Of a stretch of DNA of 64,000 nucleotides, positions 36,874-45,749 are shown in pieces. The notes under the pieces were generated by a model, which was given only the letters and a program-made list of their open reading frames with translations, did not search any database and was not told the origin of the DNA. The stretch's first letter is position 1, and the number at the start of each line of letters is the position of its first letter. The position numbers and the translations under genes are program-made. The DNA comes from Bacteroides rodentium JCM 16496 (GTDB taxonomy: Bacteria; Bacteroidota; Bacteroidia; Bacteroidales; Bacteroidaceae), in NCBI RefSeq assembly GCF_000614125.1, contig NZ_BAKJ01000023.1, positions 1-64,000 on the forward strand, written 5' to 3'.

Positions 36874-36893
36874 TTTGAGGAAGTGAAGTAAGT
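36874..36893. mobile_element. attR: right 20-bp direct repeat of the element
   Basis: An exact copy of the 20-bp end of dnaK at 10695-10714. The chromosomal sequence on its right is what would follow dnaK after precise excision. Confidence 0.88.
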
Positions 36894-36917
36894 TGCGATA
36901 GGTGATTTTATAGAAAA

Positions 36918-36952
36918 AAGAGGCGTGCAATCCATTAAGTTGCACGCCTCTT
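36918..36952. terminator. probable native dnaK terminator, displaced by the element
   Basis: AAGAGGCGTGCAA and TTGCACGCCTCTT form a perfect 13-bp stem followed by GTGTTTTT, 25 bp beyond attR. It can also end the leftward gene at 36985. Confidence 0.85.
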
Positions 36953-36984
36953 GTGTTTTTGAATTTCAAGTCAGTCTTATATAC

Positions 36985-38496
36985 TTATTTTTCAGTTTGA
37001 GGATTAATGACAATGCGCCAATAGCCACCAAAGTCCGCACCTTCACGAGATAAGATACCCTTAGACCGCAATTTTGCAATTTGTTTTTCTACGGCACGAG
37101 AACTTATACCAATCTTGTAAGCCATAGTTTCGGCTGACATAGAAGGATCGGAAATGACGAAATCGATAATCTTCTGTGCTGTCCTTCCTATGTTTTTAGG
37201 GGCATCTGGGCTCTCTCCGAACCTTGTCTCCGAACTTGTAGGAGGCTCTCCGAACCTTGTCTCCGAACTTTCTTCGTTTGCAGGATACTTTTTGAGGGGA
37301 TTGTTTACCCTTTCGGCCACTTCTTCTACGGGTATTCTTTCGTTCTTTCTCCAATTCAAATTATAGAATGTGGTATAGAAAGTCATAGCTTCTGTTTGAT
37401 ATTGCGGTTCTTTGCCTTGCAGGAAATTGGGCAGCTTCTCTGTAAGTTCCCGCATCTTACGTAAGCCCGAACCACGTTTCTCCATATAGTCCAACTGTGT
37501 GAATACATCCGCAATGACCGGGTTACGACGCATGGACGGAACTTTGTATATATCCCGGTCTTGAATTTGTGTGCCATCGAGCATCGCACCGGGTGATACT
37601 AGTTCTACGCGGTCATCGTAAATGTCGATATGTACTTCACCGCCCATCACGGTGTAATCCCGATGGATAAGATGGTTTACCAATCCTTCAAAGATAGCAC
37701 GGTCGGAATAGTCGGGGAGATTAAGGCGATAGTTAGGCATCTTTACCCAACCACTCATGGTATGGTTTTTAATGAAGTCCATACCATATTTTAGTAATAA
37801 CACAAGATTAGCCCGATGTTCTACGGAACTGATAGCATCATCTTTATAAAGTCCGGTCCAGCGAGTACAGAAAATACGTGATTGAAATACGGTACAGTTA
37901 TCTACAAACAATAGTCCGGCATTAGTCAGTTTTCCGTCAAAAGTAATTAAGCCGAATGATTCTAAATACTTGTCATTCCATTCTTGGTGAGTTTGTTCAC
38001 GGAATGTATTAGCAAGGATAATGAAAGAGTGTTTGCCAGCATCCACTTGGGTAGGAAGTGAATCCCATGTTATGTGTGTGCCTTTCAGTACTAACGAAAG
38101 AAGTTGTTGCGAATTACATTCTACGCTTTCATTACCCACTCTTGTATAGGCAGTACGTGTTCCGTCTTGGTAATAATAATAAGGTGTCAACATCCCTGCT
38201 TTTACTGTTACTTCAAGTAGAGTATGTCTTTCGTGTTCTATTGGAATAAGTTGTACTTCCGGTACAGGGTCAAGTCTTGCCTTTATCATTTCGCTGATAA
38301 AGTCGGCATCGGCTTGTGCATTCTCTAAACCTACAATCACTCCGTCATCGTTTACTCCGTAGAACAAACAGCCACCGTCAGTATTGGCAAAAGCCGACAC
38401 GGATTTAAGCCATGACTTCACTTTCTTACGTTCCAACATTTCCTTGAAATCATAAGCTGAACGTTCTGTTATCAATGTATTGTTGCGTATCTGCAT
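36985..38496 (-). CDS. AlbA_2/Schlafen-domain protein with HATPase-like and winged-helix domains
   Basis: A 503-aa protein. The N-terminal AlbA_2 domain (ESxxxDFKEML...SVSAFANTDGGCLFYGVNDDG) precedes an HATPase_c_4-like region (IDIYDDRVELVSPGAM, KRGSGLRKM) and a C-terminal winged helix (MAYKIGISSRAVEKQIAKLRSKGIL). Members of this group are usually called ATP-dependent helicase-like or transcriptional regulators; the molecular function is uncertain. A short direct duplication (SSETRFGEPPT/SSETRFGESPD) lies in the linker. A TACCTTTG -7 box is at 38541-38548. It lies outside the element. Confidence 0.82.
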   Translation of the reverse strand: MQIRNNTLITERSAYDFKEMLERKKVKSWLKSVSAFANTDGGCLFYGVNDDGVIVGLENAQADADFISEMIKARLDPVPEVQLIPIEHERHTLLEVTVKAGMLTPYYYYQDGTRTAYTRVGNESVECNSQQLLSLVLKGTHITWDSLPTQVDAGKHSFIILANTFREQTHQEWNDKYLESFGLITFDGKLTNAGLLFVDNCTVFQSRIFCTRWTGLYKDDAISSVEHRANLVLLLKYGMDFIKNHTMSGWVKMPNYRLNLPDYSDRAIFEGLVNHLIHRDYTVMGGEVHIDIYDDRVELVSPGAMLDGTQIQDRDIYKVPSMRRNPVIADVFTQLDYMEKRGSGLRKMRELTEKLPNFLQGKEPQYQTEAMTFYTTFYNLNWRKNERIPVEEVAERVNNPLKKYPANEESSETRFGEPPTSSETRFGESPDAPKNIGRTAQKIIDFVISDPSMSAETMAYKIGISSRAVEKQIAKLRSKGILSREGADFGGYWRIVINPQTEK

Positions 38497-38630
38497 CGTT
38501 TTCTTTTTGTTGTTCGGGTATAACGCTCTAATATAATTTGCAAAGGTAAGGATAAAACCGGGGAATTGGTTAACCCCCTTTTCCCTTTTGATTTTTATGC
38601 ATTTACATTACGTAGTTTATAACAGTTGCT

Positions 38631-39862
38631 TTATCTTTTCTTTATCACACTATTCACCACCCGTACAGAGGAAACCAGTTTATTGGTGGAAGTAAATACA
38701 TCCACGTTCCACACATGGGATGAACGCCCTTTATGAACGATGGTTGCCACTGCACGTACCGTATCTCCTTCGTGTGCAGAAGAAATATGATTTCCGCTGA
38801 CTTGCATTCCCACGACAATCTCATCAGGTTCGCAAATAATCATGGAGCCTAGTCCGGCAACGGTTTCTGCCAAGGCAAGGGTGGCACCGCCATGCAGAAT
38901 GCCGAAAGGTTGGCGGGTACGGTAGTCGACCGGCATGGTCGCTTCTACGCGCTCATCCGAAGCGTATGTGTATTGAATGCCCAAGTTTCCCATCAATGCG
39001 TGGCGTGCCCGTTCGTTCAGTAAATCAAGAGGCACCTCTGCTGCATGCACTTCTGCCAATATTAGTTTTTCTACGGCCAGGGCCACTCCATCTTCTTCAT
39101 TCGATGCGGTCACATAGTCTGCACAGACCTTTACCGAATCTTGTGAATGTCCCATAGCTACCCCCATGCCGGCCAATTGGAGCATGGTCACATCGCATAC
39201 GCCATCTCCAATGGCAATGACTTCTTCCCGTGTTACTCCCAAATGCTCTAATAGGGCGCCTAGCGTATTCGCTTTATCGACTCCGCAGGGCACCACCTCT
39301 AAAAAGTAAGGCTCGGAACGGAAAGCGTCCAGAGTACCTGCCAGGCGTTTTTCCCAATGTTGTTCCAGCCCTATCAGAGCTTCTTCCTTGTCACTCACCA
39401 GCATGCACTTGCAAGGTGCGAAGTCTATGGCAGTAGAGAATTCATCTTCCTTGATTATTTTCAAATTGTTTAGCAGGGCTTCATTCTTTATATATTCATT
39501 GTCCGGGCTATCCGTAATGAGGGTATCATCGTGGTAGGTGAAGATGGCAAAGCCGTTTTTGCGGGCTTTCTTTTCCAAATAAGGCAGCATTTCCGGATTG
39601 ATGCGTCGTTCGAACAGTATCTCCCGTTCTGCGCCCTTATTATCTGGCAACCGTTATAGGAGAGGATAAACCCTCCATAATTGCCGAGTTCGAGGGTTTT
39701 GGCCAGTGGCATCAGTCCATAAGTCGGTCTACCGGATGCCAAAACTATGCGCACTCCCATCTGCTGGACCTTTAGCAGAGCAGCTAATGTCCTTTTACTA
39801 ATTTCTCTTTCATCATTGAGTAGCGTTCCATCTACATCAAGAACCAATAACTTATATTTCAT
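38631..39862 (-). CDS. Cof-type HAD phosphatase fused to a hotdog thioesterase (frameshifted)
   Basis: About 410 aa. Residues 1-270 are a Cof/HAD-IIB phosphatase (YKLLVLDVDGTLLNDERE with the nucleophile Asp in DVDGT, LASGRPTYGL, and GDGVCDVTMLQLAGMGVAMGHS near the end). The last 130 residues are a PaaI-like hotdog thioesterase (FGILHGGATLALAETVAGLGS, HxGGxxAxAET). The frame breaks at about 39624; adding one G restores ...NGEILFERRIN. Each domain has an enzymatic motif; the substrates are unknown. A TAACTTTG box lies at 39892-39899. Confidence 0.87.
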
Positions 39863-39963
39863 GGCAACTCGATTTTGGGGTTATTATGTTACAAAGTTAG
39901 AAAAATGACTGTTAAAACGGTAATATTTGTTTTGTTGTTTATTGAAACTTCTTTTATTTATCC

Positions 39964-39971
39964 TATCTTTG
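39964..39971 (+). promoter_or_regulatory. Bacteroidetes promoter of the B12 operon
   Basis: TATCTTTG matches TAnnTTTG, with a TTG at 39942-39944 at standard -33 distance. Transcription would start just before the riboswitch. Confidence 0.75.
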
Positions 39972-39984
39972 TCCACGTTTTGTT

Positions 39985-40143
39985 CTGCGTTCTCTATCCG
40001 GAGAAGCGGATGAAAAGGGAATCGGGTGAAAGTCCCGAACAGTCCCGCTGCTGTGAGTTCCATGCTTGGTGTATCATACTTGTGCCACTGTTCTTCGGAA
40101 AGAACGGGAAGGCGATGTACCGGGAACGAGTCAGAAGACCTGC
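39985..40143 (+). ncRNA. cobalamin (B12) riboswitch
   Basis: It has the expected series of conserved blocks: GGGAATCGGGTGAAAGTCCC, then GAACAGTCCCGCTGCTGTGAG, and at the 3' end the B12 box AGTCAGAAGACCTGC (40129-40143). It lies between a good promoter and the btuB start at 40221, so the 77-nt remainder is the expression platform. Binding of adenosylcobalamin or a related cobalamin is expected to shut off the transporter genes when B12 is plentiful. The class cannot be fixed with certainty. Confidence 0.93.
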
Positions 40144-40220
40144 AAAACAAAGTCGAAAAATTGTCCATTCGAGGAAAGTGGGCAGTGCGCAAATGGTTTA
40201 AGATAATCTTCATTTATTCT

Positions 40221-42235
40221 ATGTCAGGAAGGACTAAGGTACTACTGGTCTGTGCTGTTTCATTGGGTGCAAGTATACTTCGGCTCTCTGCCAGGAGGTG
40301 GGGGGAGATACGATTACGGGGAAAGTGCATCAGATAGAGAAAGTGACAGTGACAGCACGCAGGTCGCCCAATAAAGTGACTTCTGCCGTACCCATACAGA
40401 CGATGTCACGGCAGGATATCAGCCAGCTGGGAATACAGAATATGGCAGATGCTGTGCGCCGTTTTGCCGGAGCCAATGTAAAGGACTACGGAGGCATTGG
40501 AGGACTGAAAACTGTTTCCATACGCAATATGGGAGCCGCCCATACAGCTGTCAGTTATGACGGGGTGGCGGTGAGCAATTGTCAGGCGGGGCAGATAGAT
40601 ATCGGGCGTTTTTCGCTGGACAATGTTTCCATGCTTTCGCTCGCCATCGGGCAGTCGGAGGACTTGTTGCAGTCCGCCCGCTTGTATGCGTCGGCCGGTG
40701 TGCTGGGCATAGAGACGGAAAAGCCTCATTTTGATGACGGGCGCAATGCCGCTTTTCAGGCACGGGTGCGCGGAGGGTCGTTCGGCATGGTCAGCCCCTC
40801 GCTGCGCTGGTGGCAGAAACTGGGCAGCCGTACACGCGTGGCGGTAGATGCCGGTTATATGAGGGCGGACGGTAATTACCCTTTCACGCTGGTCAATGGG
40901 AAATACGTGACGGAAGAGAAACGTAACAACTCCGGCATCTATTCCTGGCAGGGCGAAGCTACCCTTTATCATACTTTCAAGGATGACAGCGAACTGGATG
41001 TGAAAGGGTACTACTTCTATTCCCGCCGGGGACTTCCAGGGGCGGTTACGCTCTATAATCCCCTTTCCGATGAAACGCTTTGGGATGAGAATACTTTTGT
41101 GCAGGCACGTTATAGGAAGCATTTTTCGCCCCGGTGGAGTTTGCAGGCACAGGCAAAGTATAATCATGGCTGGAACAAATATAAGGATGAGGGCAAGGAA
41201 TATACCGACGGATATTATCGGGAAAATCACCGGCAAGACGAATATTATATTTCCGCGACCGTTCTCTACCGTCCTTGGGAAGCTTTGACCCTTTCGTTGG
41301 CGCAGGACGGGGTGATAAACAAGTTGCGCAACAGTTTGCCGGAATGTCCTTTCCCCACAAGGTATACTTCCATCAGTGCCTTCAATGCACGTTACCGACA
41401 AGGATGGCTCACGGCCACGACTTCGCTGGTGCATACCGCCACTTCGGAGCATGCCGAGAAAGGTACGGTCCCCGATGACTTCCATCGTTTTGCTCCCTCT
41501 TTATCAGTCAGTATGCAGCCTTGGCAGGACGAGTCGCTGTATTTCCGGTTGATGTATAAGAGTACGTTCCGTCTGCCCACTTTCAACGACCTCTATTACT
41601 ACCGGTTGGGCAATCGCAATCTGCGACCCGAGAAGGCGGACGAATATAATGTCGGCATCACATGGAGCAAATCCGGATTGTCTGTGTTCGACTATATCTC
41701 CGTTACGCTCGACGGTTACTATAATGATGTGACGGATAAGATTGTGGCTTTTCCCACCACCTATGCGTGGAAGATGGCGAACTACGGCAAGGTGCATGCC
41801 GCAGGTGTGGATGCCACTTTGGCGGCAACCGTTCCATTGACGGAGAAAATAAGGCTGATTATATCGGGCGGATATACATGGCAAAAGGCTATTGACCTGA
41901 CCGATTCCGACGCGAAGAACTATAAGGACCAATTGCCTTATACTCCTCTTCATAGCGGAAACGCGTCTGCCATTGTAGAAACGCCGTGGGTGAATGTGGG
42001 CTACTCGGCGGTAGGAGTGGGAAAGCGCTACTATTTGTCGCAGAACATTCTGGAGAATGAGATTGAGGGCTATCTGGAGCATACGATGAGCCTCTCTCAT
42101 GAGTTTGCTTTGGGCGGTTGCCGGCTTCTGTTGCAGGCCGAGATTATAAATCTGACCGATGAACAGTATGACGTGATAAAGTATTATCCTATGCCGGGCC
42201 GTTCGTGGCGGTTGACGGGTACTTTCAAGTTTTGA
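40221..42235 (+). CDS. btuB: TonB-dependent B12 receptor, BtuB-like (frameshifted)
   Basis: About 671 aa. A signal peptide from the ATG at 40221 (MSGRTKVLLVCAVSLGAS) precedes a TonB-box region, plug domain (VPIQTMSRQDISQLGIQNMADAVRRFAGANVKDYGG) and a 22-strand barrel ending in an aromatic residue (TGTFKF). It sits in the outer membrane and imports cobalamin using TonB energy. The signal peptide and plug are out of frame at about 40292; adding one C joins them as SAQEVGGDTITG. Riboswitch, BtuG, BtuF and BtuC around it make B12 the clear substrate. Confidence 0.9.
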
Positions 42236-42288
42236 ATAATCTATTTAGGAACAACAAAAACTAATTATAAACAATAAAAACTGTGATT

Positions 42289-43389
42289 ATGAAAGTAAGA
42301 AGTTTATTATTCGGTATGCTCTGCATGCTTGCTTTGGGTGCCTCTTTGGCATCTTGTAGTGACGACGATGACGATTCTCTGGATGACGGCGGGTCGAAGG
42401 TGACACTGCCACGGACGCGGGCCTATATTCTGAATGAGGGTGGTTGGGGAGCTAATAACGCAAGACTTGCCTTTTATGCACCCAATAAGGATGCGGATTT
42501 CATCAGTGATATTTACCAGACTCAAAACAACGCCAAGTTGGGTGACCTTGGTCAGAGTATGATTGAGTATGAAGATGAAATATATATAGCTGTAAGTGGT
42601 TCCAATTATCTGACTAAGCTGAATGCTGCGGGTGTGGAGTTGAAACGTGTTTCGTTTGTAGACGACAACGACCTCAGTGCAGGTATTCGTTATATCGATG
42701 CTGAGGATGGATATATCTATGCTTCCTTCTACGGAGGAACTGTAGCTAAAATCAATGCGAAAACGTTGGAGGTAGTGGATAAATTGACCGGACTTGGCGA
42801 CAATCTGGAAGGTGTGGCAATCTGCGAGGATATGCTTTATGTGGCGAATAGCTGTACTGCTGATTGGAGTACTTATCACAATGACGTAAAGGTGATAGAT
42901 TTGCGTACTTTCAAGTTGAAAGAGACGTTGACGGTAGGTTTGAACCCCAATGCTTTGGTTGAAGAGGATGATAAGGTTTTTTTGATTTCATGGGGTAATT
43001 ATGTTGATATTGGCTATTCATTACAGATGATAGACCCTGCTGCCAACAATAAGGTGACGGAATTAGGCAGTGCCACCCGTATGTGTGCTACTGATGATAT
43101 TCTCTATTTGACTTATTCAAATTACACCAATCCTACCGCTTCTTTTTTTACTTATAATATAAAGACTGGAAAGATGGATGAAGCTTCTTTCTTGAAGGAT
43201 ATACCGGAAAAGTTGAAAACTTCTACGATTTATATGTTGGAAGTAAATGATAATAACGGTGATTTCTATATTGGTACTTCTGAATATACCACGAACGGCA
43301 CCATTTATCGTTTCAAGAAAGACGGTACCTTTATAGAGCAGTTCGATGCAGGAGGTATGAATCCTAATTCTGCTATCTTCTTCAATTAA
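42289..43389 (+). CDS. btuG: surface lipoprotein with beta-propeller, BtuG-like
   Basis: A 366-aa lipoprotein from the ATG at 42289 (a GTG two codons earlier is also possible). The lipobox is LASC, followed by an aspartate-rich tether (SDDDDDSLDDGG) typical of surface-exposed Bacteroides lipoproteins. The body shows repeated beta-propeller blades (DGYIYASFYGGTVAKINAKTLEVVD, NDVKVIDLRTFKLKETLTV). BtuG of B. thetaiotaomicron is a propeller that captures B12 with very high affinity and passes it to BtuB. Its place directly after the receptor supports this. Confidence 0.87.
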   Translation: MKVRSLLFGMLCMLALGASLASCSDDDDDSLDDGGSKVTLPRTRAYILNEGGWGANNARLAFYAPNKDADFISDIYQTQNNAKLGDLGQSMIEYEDEIYIAVSGSNYLTKLNAAGVELKRVSFVDDNDLSAGIRYIDAEDGYIYASFYGGTVAKINAKTLEVVDKLTGLGDNLEGVAICEDMLYVANSCTADWSTYHNDVKVIDLRTFKLKETLTVGLNPNALVEEDDKVFLISWGNYVDIGYSLQMIDPAANNKVTELGSATRMCATDDILYLTYSNYTNPTASFFTYNIKTGKMDEASFLKDIPEKLKTSTIYMLEVNDNNGDFYIGTSEYTTNGTIYRFKKDGTFIEQFDAGGMNPNSAIFFN

Positions 43390-43394
43390 TATCA

Positions 43395-44528
43395 ATGAAA
43401 AGAAATAGTTTACTTATCTGTCTGTTCGCAGTCTTGTTTCTTTCCTCCTGTGGGGGAAGGAGCAAGACTGCCTCTGCTTTGGCCAACGGTGACACCATTC
43501 CCTTACGTTATGCAGAGAATCTTACCTTAGTGTCCTATCCCGGCTATACCCTTGCCACCTTGCGCAATCCTTGGGATACGTTGCACACGCTACATACCTA
43601 TATACTGGTCCCGAAAGACCGCGAACTCCCGGCACATCTTCCGGCAGGTACTGTGGTACGTACCCCGCTCTCCAAATCAGTCATCTACTCTTCCGTCCAC
43701 TGCGGACTGATGGATAATCTGGGTGTATTCGGCAGCATCGGCGGCGTCTGCGACTTGAAGTACATCAAGCTACCCGTCGTGCACGAAGCCTGCCGCCGGG
43801 GTGCCATCGCCGATTGTGGTGACGGCATGAATCCCGATATGGAGCGCATCATCGACCTGCATCCCGATGCCATCCTTCTGTCTCCGTTTGAGAACAGCGG
43901 CGGTTATGGCCGTATCGAGAAACTGAATATTCCTATCATCGAATGTGCCGACTACATGGAAACCTCCGCTTTGGGACGTGCCGAGTGGATGCGTTTTTAC
44001 GGACTGCTCTTCGGGGCTGCGCCACAAGCCGACAGCCTTTTTGCCGAAGTGGACAGTTGTTACCAACGACTCAAGATGCGTGCACAACTTTCATCCACCT
44101 CGTTCTCCGTTGTCAGTGAGCTGAAAAGCGGCTCGGCATGGTACGTGCCGGGAGGGCGCAGCACCATAGGAAGGCTTTTTCAGGATGCTTGCGGGCGTTA
44201 CGCCTTTGCCGATGATACCCACAGCGGTTCTGTTCCTCTGGCTTTCGAGACCGTTTTCGACAAGGCGGGCGATGCCGACGTCTGGCTGGTGAAGTACAAC
44301 CGCGATCGCGACATGAGCTATGCTGATTTGGAGGCGGATTATATCGGCTACACCGGTTTCAAGGCTTTCAAGACCCGGAATGTCTATGGCTGTAATACGG
44401 CGAAAGTTCCTTTCTACGAGGAGACTCCGTTCCGTCCCGATTATTTGTTGTCCGACCTGATACAGATTCTGCATCCCGAAATAGGAGATTTGGGAGGCTT
44501 GCGCTATTTTTGCAGACTGAAGGAGTGA
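43395..44528 (+). CDS. btuF: B12 ABC transporter substrate-binding lipoprotein, BtuF-like
   Basis: A 377-aa periplasmic-binding lipoprotein with lipobox FLSSC and the two-lobe class III fold (the region around HPDAILLSPFENSGGYGRIEKLNIPIIEC and the second lobe DADVWLVKYNRD). It should bind cobalamin in the periplasm and deliver it to the inner-membrane permease. It starts 5 bp after btuG. Iron-siderophore proteins have the same fold, but the B12 operon context decides the call. Confidence 0.85.
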   Translation: MKRNSLLICLFAVLFLSSCGGRSKTASALANGDTIPLRYAENLTLVSYPGYTLATLRNPWDTLHTLHTYILVPKDRELPAHLPAGTVVRTPLSKSVIYSSVHCGLMDNLGVFGSIGGVCDLKYIKLPVVHEACRRGAIADCGDGMNPDMERIIDLHPDAILLSPFENSGGYGRIEKLNIPIIECADYMETSALGRAEWMRFYGLLFGAAPQADSLFAEVDSCYQRLKMRAQLSSTSFSVVSELKSGSAWYVPGGRSTIGRLFQDACGRYAFADDTHSGSVPLAFETVFDKAGDADVWLVKYNRDRDMSYADLEADYIGYTGFKAFKTRNVYGCNTAKVPFYEETPFRPDYLLSDLIQILHPEIGDLGGLRYFCRLKE

Positions 44529-44530
44529 TG

Positions 44531-44594
44531 AACACAGAGATACGGAACTTTTGTGAAAGTAATAGAAAACTCTGTGCCTCCGTGTTTCTGTGTG
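44531..44594. repeat. imperfect interspersed inverted repeat between btuF and btuC
   Basis: ACACAGAGATACGGA and TCCGTGTTTCTGTGT pair over 15 positions with two mismatches, around a 30-nt loop. It resembles the repeats at 2307 and 6165 in style but not in sequence. Confidence 0.6.
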
Positions 44595-44609
44595 CTAAAT
44601 AATGTAACT

Positions 44610-45638
44610 ATGAGTAAAGGCTGGAAATATGGTATCGGGCTGGGAGTGGTCATCTTATTGCTGTTTGCGGGCAATCTGCTGGTGGGGTCGGTTTCGATTC
44701 CGCCTGCCGATGTTTTCCGTATCCTGCTCGGTGGAGAGGGGGAGAAGGCAAGCTGGAGCTTCATTCTTTGGGAATCCCGTTTGCCCCAAGCGCTGACGGC
44801 GCTGCTTTGCGGTGGCGCATTGGCTGTTTGCGGACTGATGTTGCAGACGGCTTTCAAGAACCCGCTGGCAGGACCATCCATTCTGGGCATCAACGCCGGG
44901 GCAAGTCTGGGAGTGGCCTTCGTCATGCTGCTGTTTGGCGGCAGCATCACGGCAGGGGCGTTCAGTCTGTCCGGCTTCTTCTCCGTACTGCTTGGCGCAT
45001 TTATCGGAGCCATGCTGATTATGGCACTTATCCTTTTCTTTTCCACGCTGATAAAGAGCAATGTCATGCTGCTGATAACGGGTATCATGATAGGCTACAT
45101 CGCTTCTTCTGCCATTGCCCTGCTCAACTTCTTTGCTACGGCAGAGGGGGTGCAGTCCTATATGATATGGGGGCTGGGCAACTTCGGTGGAGTTTCCCTG
45201 CAGCAGATGCCGGCCTTTGCGCTGGTCACCGTTGTGGGACTGTTCGGCTCATTATTGTTGATAAAGCCCCTGAACGCCTTGTTGCTGGGAGAGCGCTATG
45301 CCGAAAACCTCGGTGTAAACATCCGCCGTGTGCGCAACTGGCTTTTGATTATCACCGGGCTCTTGACGGCTGTCACCACCGCCTTCTGTGGCCCGGTCGC
45401 CTTTATCGGCCTGGCCGTGCCGCATGTGGCACGCATGATATTGGGGACAGCCAATCACAATTCTCTGTTGCCGGTCACCATCCTGAGTGGCGGTGCAGTG
45501 GCACTGCTTTGCAACCTGATTTGCGTCTTGCCCGGCGAAGCGGGTATTATTCCCTTGAATGCCGTCACGCCCATTATCGGTGCGCCGGTCATCATCTACG
45601 TTATTCTGAGCCAGCGGAAGCCCCAACAATTCAACTAA
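44610..45638 (+). CDS. btuC: B12 ABC transporter permease, BtuC-like (FecCD family)
   Basis: A 342-aa inner-membrane permease read from the ATG at 44610 (MSKGWKYGIGLGVV). About ten membrane helices are visible, with the family motifs RLPQALTALLCGGALAVCGLMLQ, ILGINAGASLGV, IRRVRNWLLIITGLLTAV and GPVAFIGLAVPHVAR, the last being the contact site for the ATPase. With BtuF it forms the uptake system. No ATPase gene (btuD) follows: the next gene is unrelated, so the ATPase must be elsewhere. Confidence 0.9.
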   Translation: MSKGWKYGIGLGVVILLLFAGNLLVGSVSIPPADVFRILLGGEGEKASWSFILWESRLPQALTALLCGGALAVCGLMLQTAFKNPLAGPSILGINAGASLGVAFVMLLFGGSITAGAFSLSGFFSVLLGAFIGAMLIMALILFFSTLIKSNVMLLITGIMIGYIASSAIALLNFFATAEGVQSYMIWGLGNFGGVSLQQMPAFALVTVVGLFGSLLLIKPLNALLLGERYAENLGVNIRRVRNWLLIITGLLTAVTTAFCGPVAFIGLAVPHVARMILGTANHNSLLPVTILSGGAVALLCNLICVLPGEAGIIPLNAVTPIIGAPVIIYVILSQRKPQQFN

Positions 45639-45749
45639 ACTATAGCCAACAGCTTGACAAGGTTTTGCCTTACTATTTTTCTCTCCATTCCATAGGGTTT
45701 TATCTTCCTCACCGCTCTTATTAATAGAAACCCCTTAAAAACATGCCTT

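Larger units (their letters stand above)
36564..36984. other. 421-bp gene-free stretch with the right element end
   Basis: AT-rich sequence with no credible gene. It holds the promoter of the preceding gene (36590-36597), attR (36874-36893) and the terminator at 36918-36952. Confidence 0.7.
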
